From Herbinix sp. (GTDB lineage: Bacteria > Bacillota > Clostridia > Lachnospirales > Lachnospiraceae), in NCBI GenBank assembly GCA_029256105.1, contig JAQSYO010000006.1, forward strand, positions 1 through 64,000: DNA of 64,000 nucleotides, written 5' to 3'. A model generated the notes under the pieces. The model was not told where the DNA came from. It saw nothing but the letters and a program-made list of their open reading frames with translations, and ran no database searches. This document shows positions 44,279 through 53,760 of the stretch, one piece after another. A program made the translations under genes and the position numbers. How positions within the stretch are numbered: position 1 is the stretch's first letter; the number at the start of each line of letters is the position of its first letter.

Positions 44279-45028
44279 TTAGTTCTCCAACTTCAAAAAT
44301 TTTCTAATTTGAATACATTTTTCATAAAAACCAAGTTGTTCTTTCGCATTATCGACACCATAAAAAAGATTGTCCAATATCTCCAGTGTTCCCTCGGTAT
44401 TAAGGAGTATAATCTTCTCACCTAACAATACAGCTTCTTCAATATCATGTGTAATAAATAGCAAAGTCGCTTTTCGCTTTTGCTGATATTTCAAAACCAA
44501 CTGCTGTATACTCTCTTTTGTCATTGCATCCAAGGAAGAAGTCGGTTCGTCCATCATTATTAATTCTGGTCTTCCAATTAAGGTTCTAGCCAAGGCTACC
44601 CTCTGCTTCTCTCCTCCACTTAGCTCAGAAGGATATTTATTGCTAAGATGATCCAGCTCCATCTCTTTCAGTAATAAGGTAACCGCTTCCTGTATCCCTG
44701 AATTATCGCTACCCTGTTGAAGTCTTAGGGGCATTGTGATTGCCTGTGCTACGGTTTGCCAAGGAAATAGGCCTAAATCTTGAAACAGGTATGCAATTCT
44801 TTTTATGGGTGCTTTTAATTCATTACCACTGACATAGATTGCACCCTGGGAAGGTGTTATAAAACCAGCAATTAAATTAAGTAACGTACTTTTCCCAACA
44901 CCGGATTTGCCAATTAGAGCATAGGATGTTCCTCTTTCTAGTGACAACCGGACTTTATTAAGAATTAATTGATTTCCATACGAAAAGGAAACATCCTCCA
45001 ACTCGACAAATCCATTCTTCGCAGTCAT
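44279..45028 (-). CDS. ABC transporter ATPase (SsuB/TauB/ThiZ-like)
   Basis: This is the ATPase of the importer, with Walker A GKSGVGKSTL, Q-loop YLFQDLGLFPWQTV, signature LSGGEKQRVALARTL, Walker B LIMMDEPTSSLD and the switch His in ITHDIEEAVLL. The closest named relatives are SsuB, TauB and the thiamine-precursor ThiZ family. It sits between the permease and the PpnP gene and is almost certainly co-transcribed with both. Confidence 0.92.
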   Translation of the reverse strand: MTAKNGFVELEDVSFSYGNQLILNKVRLSLERGTSYALIGKSGVGKSTLLNLIAGFITPSQGAIYVSGNELKAPIKRIAYLFQDLGLFPWQTVAQAITMPLRLQQGSDNSGIQEAVTLLLKEMELDHLSNKYPSELSGGEKQRVALARTLIGRPELIMMDEPTSSLDAMTKESIQQLVLKYQQKRKATLLFITHDIEEAVLLGEKIILLNTEGTLEILDNLFYGVDNAKEQLGFYEKCIQIRKFLKLEN

Positions 45029-45029
45029 A

Positions 45030-45350
45030 TCAGTTTACCGACAGATAAGAACAGCAGTAATCAGTTAACTCCTTCACAACTAATTGAAATTTAGAATTAC
45101 TCGCGACTTCAAAGGAATCCCCTGCTAATATTGTAACCCAATTCTCGCTACCCGGCAATTTAACATCAAGCGATCCAGCTAGTATCTCCATCAATTCTTT
45201 TTTTTCGGTGCCAAATTCATATTCACCTGGCATCATGATGCCTAAGGTCTTCTTCTCGCCACCCTCAAATATCACTGTCCTACTGGTTACCTTACCCTCG
45301 AAATATATATTAGCCTTCTTTACAACAGAAACATTATTGAATCGTTCCAT
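45030..45350 (-). CDS. ppnP: Pyrimidine/purine nucleoside phosphorylase PpnP
   Basis: This is a small cupin-fold protein of the PpnP family (former DUF1255). It shows the features [37 protein letters not shown] and a PGSENW segment. PpnP splits nucleosides by phosphorolysis with broad specificity. I chose the ATG at 45350, because GGAGG lies nine bases upstream; the first ATG at 45359 touches that site. It is the first gene of the three-gene operon with the importer ATPase and permease, which hints that the imported ligand is a nucleoside, a pyrimidine or a related compound. Confidence 0.88.
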   Translation of the reverse strand: MERFNNVSVVKKANIYFEGKVTSRTVIFEGGEKKTLGIMMPGEYEFGTEKKELMEILAGSLDVKLPGSENWVTILAGDSFEVASNSKFQLVVKELTDYCCSYLSVN

Positions 45351-45418
45351 CTTAGTCATCCTCCTGTATTTTTATACTATATTATAAGAAATGTACGAAG
45401 AAAGCAAGGCTATCCATA

Positions 45419-45478
45419 AAAATATGCCATATTATTTACATGCAGGACTTCCTCCCGAATGAAGACAATATGGCATAG
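45419..45478 (-). terminator. Terminator of the chemoreceptor gene
   Basis: ATGCCATATT (45424-45433) and AATATGGCAT (45467-45476) pair; on the minus strand a run ATTTTTAT follows the stem. Confidence 0.75.
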
Positions 45479-45531
45479 CTTTCCTAATTTATATTGTACT
45501 GCTTCCTTTACCTTATAACAATACTCTTAAT

Positions 45532-47202
45532 TTATAGCTTAAATTGTCCGATTAGCCGTTCAAGTTCAATTGCAATACTTTGTAACTCCTTTGCATTGTG
45601 TGATGCATTTTCAATTTTCGCTAATTGTACTTCCAACGAAGACGAAATCTCTTGTGTGGAAGAGGTAGTTTGCTGTGCAATTGCAGAGATGCTTTCAATG
45701 GCTCCAACAACTTCATTCTTATCACTATTTACCTGCGTAATGCCTGTGACTAATACTTCTATCTCTTGAATTATGTTAGCTACCGAAGCCTCAATCTGAT
45801 CAAATGCTTTTCCGGTTTCCTGTGATACTGCTGTTGTTTTACTAATCGCATTTGAACCACGAAGCATATAATCCTGAGTCGCTGCCACCGCAGTACCAAC
45901 CTCCTCAACGATTTGTTCAATACCGATAATGGAATTGGAGGTCTGTACCGATAACTTGCCGATTTCCTGTGCTACAACAGCAAAGCCTTTTCCGCTTTCG
46001 CCTGCTCTCGCACTTTCAATCATTGCATTTAATGCTAGCAAATTGGTTTGTTTCGATATGTTCTTAATAACTGAGGTAATCTCTGAGATGGAGGAAGCTT
46101 TGGCACTAAGTGCCTCTACCAGTACCTTTATTCTCCTTGTTACATGAGCATTTTCATCAATTGCTGTTTTTAGTTCCTGGATGCACTTTGTACCTGTCTG
46201 ATTTGCATCTCTTGTTTGTTCAATACATGCCTTCATGGTATCCGCTCTGTCGTAGATGGAGTTGATCTCATTTGCCAGTGTATTCAATTTTTCAAAGCCT
46301 TCCTGTGAATTAATTGCCAAGTCGGTTGACGCAATTGCAAGCTCTCCGGATGCTTTTGATATTCCCTCCGCTACATTGGTTGTTTCTTCACATACTACAG
46401 CCAGATTTTGCGAATTGCTCGTTACTTGATTCGCATTGTTTTGGATATCGCCAAACATCGTTTTCAAGGTTTGTTGCATATGATTTAAGGAAAGCCCCAT
46501 CTCACCGATTTCATCATCACTCTTATATTGGAAGCCTACTGAAAAATCACCTGCTGCAAAGGTTTTCAATTGGTTTGACATACTAATAATTGGCTTAATG
46601 ATACGTCTCGACATTATGATACCAACCAAAATTGATATTAGCATAATAATTATGGAAATAATTATGGTTTCGATCACAGACTTCTTAATTTGGTTATACA
46701 TACTTTGAAGAGAGATTCCCATGTTTAATGCTCCTGAGAGCTCTTCATTGATACTAAAGTCGGTAGATACGTTATACACTTTTTCACCAGAGGCAATTTC
46801 TAAAATCTGCCCGATTGTCGCCTTACTACTTACTACCTCCGATACATCACCTACTGCCGTTGCTGACGAAACAGCATCCGCATCACCCTCTGAACTTGCT
46901 AATTCACTATTATCCGAAACAATTACATTTGCATTTTCATCTGATAAGGATACATATACAATGTTTCCATTGCTCTCATCTTTTATTTTTTTAAATATCG
47001 CTTGAAGTTCTTCAAGCGTAGATATTTGATTTTCACTTATTTCTCTTTTTACATTGACAATTAAAGTAGATCCATCACTCTTCATTTGACTAGTAACGGA
47101 CTGATAAATCTCATTATAGGATACCCCCATTAAAGATGCTGAACACATAATTATTAACAAAATTATAACTGCTAATACTCTGCTTGTTAATGATTTAAAC
47201 AT
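45532..47202 (-). CDS. Methyl-accepting chemotaxis protein
   Basis: This is a transmembrane chemoreceptor of 556 residues. TM1 is at about 9-28, then an extracytoplasmic domain of about 145 residues, TM2 at about 177-198, a HAMP domain (199-255) and a long signalling hairpin. The tip reads [39 protein letters not shown]. The ligand domain is small, Ser/Ala-rich in part and not one I recognise; it may be a single-Cache type. It signals to CheA, which is not encoded here. A terminator follows. No neighbouring partner gene is seen. Confidence 0.92.
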   Translation of the reverse strand: MFKSLTSRVLAVIILLIIMCSASLMGVSYNEIYQSVTSQMKSDGSTLIVNVKREISENQISTLEELQAIFKKIKDESNGNIVYVSLSDENANVIVSDNSELASSEGDADAVSSATAVGDVSEVVSSKATIGQILEIASGEKVYNVSTDFSINEELSGALNMGISLQSMYNQIKKSVIETIIISIIIMLISILVGIIMSRRIIKPIISMSNQLKTFAAGDFSVGFQYKSDDEIGEMGLSLNHMQQTLKTMFGDIQNNANQVTSNSQNLAVVCEETTNVAEGISKASGELAIASTDLAINSQEGFEKLNTLANEINSIYDRADTMKACIEQTRDANQTGTKCIQELKTAIDENAHVTRRIKVLVEALSAKASSISEITSVIKNISKQTNLLALNAMIESARAGESGKGFAVVAQEIGKLSVQTSNSIIGIEQIVEEVGTAVAATQDYMLRGSNAISKTTAVSQETGKAFDQIEASVANIIQEIEVLVTGITQVNSDKNEVVGAIESISAIAQQTTSSTQEISSSLEVQLAKIENASHNAKELQSIAIELERLIGQFKL

Positions 47203-47468
47203 TTATACTCCCCCTGCTCTACATAATTACTCATTATTCTACATAAATTAGTATCATTATATATTATTTCCCATTAGATGTAAAGCTTTCTAACGGAATA
47301 TACGAAAACTACGAAATCTTATATCTCCTATCATACATGCCATTTATTTCAGGTTTAATGACTTCGTTTTTAATATAGCAAAAACGATATCGAATAACTT
47401 ATTAACAAGCTAAAATTTTACTTTTTTAGATAAAACTTGGTTAATTCAATTTATATCCATCTGCAATA
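47203..47468. other. Spacer upstream of the chemoreceptor
   Basis: AT-rich sequence that should contain the chemoreceptor promoter; no clear boxes or RNA element seen. The MacB terminator follows it. Confidence 0.4.
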
Positions 47469-47520
47469 AGAAAGAGGTAGCCTCAACCTTTTGAATAAAA
47501 AGTTTGGACTACCTCTTCTA
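47469..47520 (-). terminator. Terminator of the SLH/MacAB-like operon
   Basis: AGAGGTAG (47473-47480) and CTACCTCT (47509-47516) pair around an inner AACCTTTT/AAAAGTTT stem, just after the permease stop. Confidence 0.75.
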
Positions 47521-47539
47521 ACAACCTTATTTTAAATAA

Positions 47540-48712
47540 TTATTCACTTCTTAAAGCATCAATCGGATTAAGCTTTGCCGCTTTACTTGCAGGCATATAA
47601 CCAAATCCAATGCCAATACCTGCGGATACTCCAAATGCCAATAAAACAGAATTGGTGGTAGGTGCCGCATCAATACCAAACGCATTACCTAACAAGCTTG
47701 TCGCAACACTACCCAATATGATACCGATGATTCCGCCTAGCGTACTGATTGCTGTCGCTTCGATAACAAATTGGGACATGATATCCCGCTTTTTAGCACC
47801 GAGAGATTTTCTTATACCAATTTCCTTTGTTCTTTCTACAACGGAAACTAACATAATATTCATAATACCGATACCTGCTACCAATAGCGAAATTCCTGCA
47901 ATGCCTCCTAGTAACGAGGACAAGAGCGTCGTCATTGTATTGATTGTCTCCAGAAGCTGTGTCATACTGGTTACGGTATAAAGCTCCTCATTTTTCATGA
48001 TTCCATAAAGGTAATTATCTAGTAAGTCTTCTGCAGTTGTTACCGAATCGGGGTCCAAAGTAGCAAATGTAAAACTAGATATATCCGAGGATCCCGCTAA
48101 TCTGGCTGCATTAGAATAAGGGATATAAATTGTATCATCCTTAGAGTTTGCTTCTGAATCCGCTTGTTCCTCTTGAATACCTACAATAGTATATACCTGA
48201 CCATCTATTTTGATCGTATCACCGAGGCTTACCTTTCCATCAAATAATTCCTCTATAACATAGGTTCCGATGACACATGCACTATAACGATTTTTAATGT
48301 CTGCATAATGGATAAACCTTCCACTACTGAGATCAAGATTATTTAACTCAAGATAATCTTCCCCTACACCAACAACACTTGTTGAAAGCGATGTATTTCC
48401 ATTCTTAACCGTATATCTGGAAGTAACACTTGGCGTGACTCCTTGGAATAGGGAACTGTTATCTTCAGCAAACTCGTACATATCATCTACGCTTACTCTT
48501 CTTGTATCGGTATTCGTTACATTAACTGAAACTATATTGGTACCCAGATCTGAAAAGGTATCTAATATGTAATTCGTTGCACCACTTACTAAACCCAGTA
48601 AGGTTATTACAGATGCTACACCGATAATCATACCCAACATAGTAAGAAAAGATCGCATTTTACTTCCCAAAATACTTTTAAGAGCTAATTTAAATGCTTG
48701 ACTAATTTTCAT
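47540..48712 (-). CDS. MacB/FtsX-like ABC transporter permease
   Basis: This 390-residue permease has TM1 near 20-45, a large extracytoplasmic MacB_PCD domain (about 50-260), and three helices near the C-terminus. The typical ending is ASKAAKLNPIDALRSE. MacB-type mechanotransmission systems export peptides, antibiotics or lipids. It overlaps the ATPase gene by four bases and belongs to the four-gene operon that also encodes a MacA-like adaptor and an SLH protein. Confidence 0.9.
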   Translation of the reverse strand: MKISQAFKLALKSILGSKMRSFLTMLGMIIGVASVITLLGLVSGATNYILDTFSDLGTNIVSVNVTNTDTRRVSVDDMYEFAEDNSSLFQGVTPSVTSRYTVKNGNTSLSTSVVGVGEDYLELNNLDLSSGRFIHYADIKNRYSACVIGTYVIEELFDGKVSLGDTIKIDGQVYTIVGIQEEQADSEANSKDDTIYIPYSNAARLAGSSDISSFTFATLDPDSVTTAEDLLDNYLYGIMKNEELYTVTSMTQLLETINTMTTLLSSLLGGIAGISLLVAGIGIMNIMLVSVVERTKEIGIRKSLGAKKRDIMSQFVIEATAISTLGGIIGIILGSVATSLLGNAFGIDAAPTTNSVLLAFGVSAGIGIGFGYMPASKAAKLNPIDALRSE

Positions 48713-49449
48713 TCGAGTACCTTCTCCTTATCCACGTTGATGATATCATCCGATATAATCTTACCATCACGTAAAGTTACGATACGGTTAGCTTCCTCAG
48801 CCACAGAGCGGTCGTGTGTAATTAAGACGATTGTATTTCCTTCCTCATTCAGCTTTTTAAGAAAGTCTAGTAGCTCACGGCTAGTTTTGGAATCTAAAGC
48901 TCCTGTGGGCTCATCTGCTAAGATAAGAGAGGGATTTCCAGCTAAGGCTCTTGCTACAGCTCCTCTTTGCTGTTGTCCACCGGATAATTGGTTAGGGTAA
49001 TTTCTCCATTTATCTTCAATTCCTAACTTTTTTAACGCCTCCATCGCGATTTGCTTTCTTTTCTTTTTATTGATACCTGCATACAATAAAGGTAGTTCTA
49101 CATTTTCCAATAGATTCTGCTTCATAAGCAAATTATACTGTTGGAAGATAAAGCCAATCGTTTTATTACGAACCTCAGCAAGCGCATCATCCTTCATTTT
49201 ACTTACATCCTGCCCTTTTAATATATATTGGCCTGTTGTTGGAACATCCAGTGCACCGATGATGTTCATAATGGTTGATTTGCCGCTGCCTGATTTACCA
49301 ACAATGGCGACAAACTCTCCCTCCATTATCTTCAGACTGATGCCATCATTTGCTCGAACCTCAGTAGTTCCCATCTGATATATTTTGAATACATCAATCA
49401 GTTGGATTAGAGGTACTGTCTTATTATCTTCTATCTGATCATAAATCAT
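48709..49449 (-). CDS. MacB/LolD-like ABC transporter ATPase
   Basis: ATPase component with Walker A GKSGSGKST, signature LSGGQQQRGAVARAL, Walker B LILADEPTGALD and switch VLITHD. It is of the MacB/LolD class that pairs with FtsX-like permeases. The signature has RGAVARAL where RVAIARAL is usual. It lies between the adaptor and the permease, overlapping the latter by four bases. Confidence 0.92.
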   Translation of the reverse strand: MIYDQIEDNKTVPLIQLIDVFKIYQMGTTEVRANDGISLKIMEGEFVAIVGKSGSGKSTIMNIIGALDVPTTGQYILKGQDVSKMKDDALAEVRNKTIGFIFQQYNLLMKQNLLENVELPLLYAGINKKKRKQIAMEALKKLGIEDKWRNYPNQLSGGQQQRGAVARALAGNPSLILADEPTGALDSKTSRELLDFLKKLNEEGNTIVLITHDRSVAEEANRIVTLRDGKIISDDIINVDKEKVLE

Positions 49450-49463
49450 TGACGTACCTCCTA

Positions 49464-51263
49464 TTAATTCCTGCCACCTGAATTCGCTCCACCCGCTGGC
49501 ATTGTTCTGGTACTATAAGTGGTCTCTGACGATCTTTGTGTAAAGCCGTCTCTACCTCCCTGATTAAAACCCATCCCCGGCATCATCATTTGAATTGCTT
49601 CTGATATACGCTTTACATAAACTTCTTCCTGTCCAGTTAATCCACTCTTTATTTCGATATAGTCTCCATCAGTGATACCTGTTTCCACTGCAACCTCTTT
49701 AAAGCCTACTGGAACCTCACCAACTGCCTCGGTTACAGATGCATCTACCACGTATACTACATCTCCACGCATCAAAGCATCGCTTGGAATTGCCAGTACT
49801 CCTTCAACCTTCTGTATAATGATTTCACCGGTTACATTCATACCGGGCAACAGATTGCCAACCTCTTCTATCTTTACGGTAACCGGATATTGTGTAACAC
49901 CTTGGTTTGCCGAACTCACTAAGCTGATATTTGTAACCACACCGCTCATTTTTACATTTTCAAAGGCATCTGCAGTAATATCTACCTCTTGACCTACTTT
50001 CACGCTCATTACATCTAATTCATCCACATTCATTTCAAAGGTTACTGCGGATAAATCATAAATAACACATAACGCGGTATTCGAATTGGAGCTGATGGTA
50101 TCTCCAACTAATGCATTTTTACTGACAATCTTTCCCGAGATTGGAGCTGTAATACTGTAATCCGTCCTTGTATCAACGACATCCTCTAGTGAGGATTTCG
50201 CATCATCAATTGCATCTTGTGCATTTTCTACACTGTCTTTCGCATTATCAATGGAATCCTCAGCATTCTCAACCTTACTTAGGAAGCTTTCTAATTGATC
50301 TTCAATAGATTCCTTTGTTAAGGTATAAATAACTTCTCCTTCTTTGATCCTGCTACCTTCTTCAATCTTAAGAGTTCCAATTTTACCGGCATTCTCTGCC
50401 ATAATAACTGTCTGCGTCTTTACTGCGAAGGTTCCTTCCGCACTACTGTAAATACTTCCAATAGAGGCAGTTGCCGTTGTCTGTGCGGAAAGGCCACCTG
50501 GATTTACTACTTCAATTGTAACTTGATTGACCAATCGGTTACCGCTTAATGCTTCATCAATATTACTAACTTTGGTAACTTTCCCTTGTAATGTTTCATC
50601 GCTTGCTTCAATCGTAACCACAGCTTTTTTTCCTAACAAGGAATTATCGACCTCAGAAGCAGGGAAGGGTATTACCAATAACATGGAACTATTATCATAT
50701 ATTTCTGCTATTTGAGCACCTTTTTGAATTGTGTCCCCTTCCTCTACATATAAGGTTTTGACAATTCCTGTCTCTGTCGCTTCAATATTAGCATTTCCAT
50801 AATCTTTTGATGCTTCCTCGTAGTCTGCCTGAGCCTTCTGATGATTTTCAATTGCATCATTATAGCTTTTCGTTGCCTTTTCATAATTCTTTTCAGCTCT
50901 TTCCACTGCTGTTTCTGCTGTATCCATCTTATTATCCAAGGTATCCGTATCAATTTGATAGAGAACTTGCCCCTCTTCTACGATATCACCTTCTTCAAAA
51001 TCTGCAGCAATTACTTCACCTTCCACCAACGTCTTCACCTCATAGGTATTTAAAGGCTCGATTGTTCCGGAAGAGGAAAGAACATTTTGAATATCTCTTG
51101 TTTCCACCTTAGCAGTTGTTGTGACATTCGCATCTGACGTCGGAATCATTCGTTTCGCTGAAAAACGCTGAAATACAAAATTACCAACAAGTAAAATAAT
51201 TGCTATAATAACTACCCACTTAATTACTTTCTTCCATTTGATCTTCGAAAAAAATCGTTTCAT
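49464..51263 (-). CDS. MacA-like efflux adaptor with duplicated adaptor module
   Basis: This membrane-anchored protein (TM about 12-30) is of the HlyD/MacA adaptor class, but it contains two adaptor-like modules. A first lipoyl-like segment and coiled coil (about 55-165) is followed by a beta-barrel-like region. A second lipoyl-like segment (AENAGKIGTLKIEEGSRIKEGEVIY) with its own coiled coil (about 315-365) leads into the usual MacA C-terminus. The tail is rich in Gly, Met and Ser. MacA adaptors regulate the MacB transporter; in a Gram-positive they act in the wall zone. It is 18 bases after the SLH gene stops. Confidence 0.87.
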   Translation of the reverse strand: MKRFFSKIKWKKVIKWVVIIAIILLVGNFVFQRFSAKRMIPTSDANVTTTAKVETRDIQNVLSSSGTIEPLNTYEVKTLVEGEVIAADFEEGDIVEEGQVLYQIDTDTLDNKMDTAETAVERAEKNYEKATKSYNDAIENHQKAQADYEEASKDYGNANIEATETGIVKTLYVEEGDTIQKGAQIAEIYDNSSMLLVIPFPASEVDNSLLGKKAVVTIEASDETLQGKVTKVSNIDEALSGNRLVNQVTIEVVNPGGLSAQTTATASIGSIYSSAEGTFAVKTQTVIMAENAGKIGTLKIEEGSRIKEGEVIYTLTKESIEDQLESFLSKVENAEDSIDNAKDSVENAQDAIDDAKSSLEDVVDTRTDYSITAPISGKIVSKNALVGDTISSNSNTALCVIYDLSAVTFEMNVDELDVMSVKVGQEVDITADAFENVKMSGVVTNISLVSSANQGVTQYPVTVKIEEVGNLLPGMNVTGEIIIQKVEGVLAIPSDALMRGDVVYVVDASVTEAVGEVPVGFKEVAVETGITDGDYIEIKSGLTGQEEVYVKRISEAIQMMMPGMGFNQGGRDGFTQRSSETTYSTRTMPAGGANSGGRN

Positions 51264-51280
51264 AGTTTACCTCACTCTAT

Positions 51281-53158
51281 TTATTTAATGGGCTCAGCGA
51301 CAATCACTCGGATTCTTCCTCCCAAGGAAATCGCTTTGTCATAATATGCAGTTACTTTATACTTGGATAAATCGGATATTTTATCAATGGTAGTTGCATT
51401 ATACTTTTCGTTGGATAAAATATAAACACTCAGCTTCTCAGCCAAAGGATATTTCGTACCTTTTGAGGTTATCGTGGTATTCCCTATGGCGCTAACAGGG
51501 GTATCTGTTAATTGATAAGTTGCCGAAATATTGGTCCCTTCATATTTAAAGCCTGTCGGTCCTTGTGTTGAACTTAAATTTTTGAAGGTAGTCGTTGTAA
51601 ACATTCCATCCTTACCATTAATCACATAATTGTAAGCTCCGGTATTTCCTGTGTAGGAATAACCAGTAAAGATACCATATTCATCCAGATCACCGGTTGC
51701 ACCACGTAATATAATCTCAGTTATTTCACCATTATAATTTGTTGCATAATAGTAGATCATAGTATCATTCATCGTTACATCCGCTAATCGAATTGGATAA
51801 ACCTTTGTATATTTACCTTCATAGAGATCTAGAATTTTAACATTCGATGCCAATTTAGCATTTCCTATAACAGTACCATTGCTATTAACGAGATTATTAC
51901 CAAATATAAATTCATATTTTTCATATTCCTTAACAGAGGATACACCGTCCTGATAGGTAACTCGAATTAAATCATCTTCAACAAAATTTAAGTTGTCATC
52001 GTCAAAATCCTGTGAATATTTATTTCCTCCTGCATCAACATAGGTGACATAAGCGCTATTTACATAGTTACCTTCCTCGTTCTCGATTAAATGAGTTCCA
52101 ACGCTTAATACAACACCAGTAATTGTTGTGTTATATTCATCCAGATCAAGGACTCCAGCGATTGCTCCATTTTTACCAAGTAGTAAGGTTACAATATCGC
52201 CTTTTTCCACACTTCCTACTGAGGAGAATGCAAGAGATGCTTCACTGCTCTCTAATTTATAATCAACTCCTGCAACAGTAACCGATGCAGGTGCCAGTAA
52301 ATCAGGATTAATTGATTGAAGCGTACCTGTTACTTTTGTATCATAGGCCCATACAGTAGAAGAGCTTTCTGAATAATACAATACATCATATTCGTCGATA
52401 TCAGTATAACTGCATTTCAGATCATTTTTATACCAAGTAGCTTGATGTATTGAAAAAGGTATTTTTGAAGTCCAGCTATCATCAGCGACAATTGGTCCTT
52501 CGGTGCCCGTATTAATTAAAGACAGGTAATCCAGTTCTCCATTGGAATCAAGTGTATATCCCAAGGTTTCTGCATATACTTTACCCTCTTTGGTTTTTGC
52601 ATTTAGTGTATTATTGAATAGATTTACACAATTACTATAGCTTAAGTATGCTGTTTTTATTGATACTGTTATGTTTTTATTCAACTCTTTTGAAGTATAA
52701 AGAGCCATTTTACTTCCTACGATATTACCAGCAAAATCGCTGTCAGTATACCCCAGAAGTCTTAACACGCCATTAATCGCTTCGATTAAAGTGACTCCAT
52801 TGTTTGGCTTAAACGTTCCGTCTAAATATCCGGACATCCAGCCTTTTGAAATTGCTGTCTTTATGTAACCGGCTGCCCAATGCTTCTTAGAAACATCGCC
52901 AAAAAGAGACACATTACTTGATACCGCTGTGGCATCCTTCAAATCGGACAGATTAACTAGAAGTTGAGCATACTGACTCCTTGTAATTTTCTCTGTTCCC
53001 TCACTAATAATCCCCTTGTCTGTCTTCATAATTCCCAACGCATTTATTACTTTCTCTGCTTTATTCGACGCAGCAGATACCTGTTTTACTTCTGCTGCCG
53101 AAATCCCAATTGGCAATAAAAGTAAGGCAATTAATAAAAGAGCAATAATCCTTCGCAT
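51281..53158 (-). CDS. Cell-surface SLH-domain protein, first gene of the MacAB-like operon
   Basis: A signal peptide (1-21, ends ISAAEV) is followed by about three S-layer-homology repeats (residues 28-200). The best is FGDVSKKHWAAGYIKTAISKGWMSGYLDGTFKPNNGVTLIEAINGVLRLLGY; the third is degenerate. The remaining 400 residues are beta-rich with no recognised domain. SLH repeats bind pyruvylated wall polymer, so it sits at the cell surface. Being the first gene of the operon with a MacA-like adaptor and a MacB-like pump, it could act as a surface extension of that exporter; this is an inference. AGAAGGAG precedes the start. Confidence 0.85.
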   Translation of the reverse strand: MRRIIALLLIALLLLPIGISAAEVKQVSAASNKAEKVINALGIMKTDKGIISEGTEKITRSQYAQLLVNLSDLKDATAVSSNVSLFGDVSKKHWAAGYIKTAISKGWMSGYLDGTFKPNNGVTLIEAINGVLRLLGYTDSDFAGNIVGSKMALYTSKELNKNITVSIKTAYLSYSNCVNLFNNTLNAKTKEGKVYAETLGYTLDSNGELDYLSLINTGTEGPIVADDSWTSKIPFSIHQATWYKNDLKCSYTDIDEYDVLYYSESSSTVWAYDTKVTGTLQSINPDLLAPASVTVAGVDYKLESSEASLAFSSVGSVEKGDIVTLLLGKNGAIAGVLDLDEYNTTITGVVLSVGTHLIENEEGNYVNSAYVTYVDAGGNKYSQDFDDDNLNFVEDDLIRVTYQDGVSSVKEYEKYEFIFGNNLVNSNGTVIGNAKLASNVKILDLYEGKYTKVYPIRLADVTMNDTMIYYYATNYNGEITEIILRGATGDLDEYGIFTGYSYTGNTGAYNYVINGKDGMFTTTTFKNLSSTQGPTGFKYEGTNISATYQLTDTPVSAIGNTTITSKGTKYPLAEKLSVYILSNEKYNATTIDKISDLSKYKVTAYYDKAISLGGRIRVIVAEPIK

Positions 53159-53614
53159 TTACAATCTCCTTCTAGAATGAAAATATTTGAAAATCTACCA
53201 CTATATTGTAACCTATTTCCATGAACAAACTGTGTACTAATTGTGATATTTAAATTATTTATGTATAAAAATTCTTTAAAAAACATCCCTTTACCAGTAG
53301 ATAAAACAAAACTGGTAGGAGGATGTCTATACATCAATATTTTAGATATCATATTATTCCACCTCTCTTTAATAAAAAAAGACACTGGATAAGGATAATA
53401 TCCACTGCCAAATAATTATTTTCTGCACTTAGACAACAGAGTAGAGAACCTTCATATCTGTGATTTCAAATCATATGTATATGATATCTAGCATATCGCA
53501 ACTTGTCAAGATTAAATAGCAAAAACTAGAAATAATGAGCATAATATACACGATTATATCTTGTAACATTACCCCTATTGGATTTCTCGTTTTCCCTATT
53601 GGTATTATCTTATG
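53159..53614. other. Spacer upstream of the SLH operon
   Basis: This region holds the promoter area of the SLH operon. A short minus-strand ORF starts at 53352 after AGAGAGGTGG and reads MISKILMYRHPP, running 73 codons into the SLH start. The composition is unconvincing, so I do not call it. ACCAGT/ACTGGT at 53296-53319 forms a small hairpin. Nothing else is recognised. Confidence 0.35.
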
Positions 53615-53666
53615 AAAAACGCCATACCGAGTTAATGTATTTAAGCTTCGGTATGGCATTTTCTAT
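53615..53666 (-). terminator. Terminator of the LRR protein gene
   Basis: GCCATACCGA and TCGGTATGGC form a perfect 10-bp stem, flanked by AAAA on one side and TTTT on the other. Confidence 0.82.
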
Positions 53667-53760
53667 ACGATTTTATATACTGCATTTTTGTTAAAGATTA
53701 CTTTTATCCCTGTTACTATTTTATCATTTGTTCGTATATGGACATATCCGTAATTTATTA

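Noticed and set aside
53131-53385. 84-codon minus-strand ORF before the SLH gene
   Set aside because: The start codon has a good ribosome binding site, but the peptide has no recognisable features and overlaps the SLH start; left as a leader-peptide possibility only.
53471-53659. 62-codon minus-strand ORF
   Set aside because: It lies across the terminator hairpin and has no ribosome binding site.
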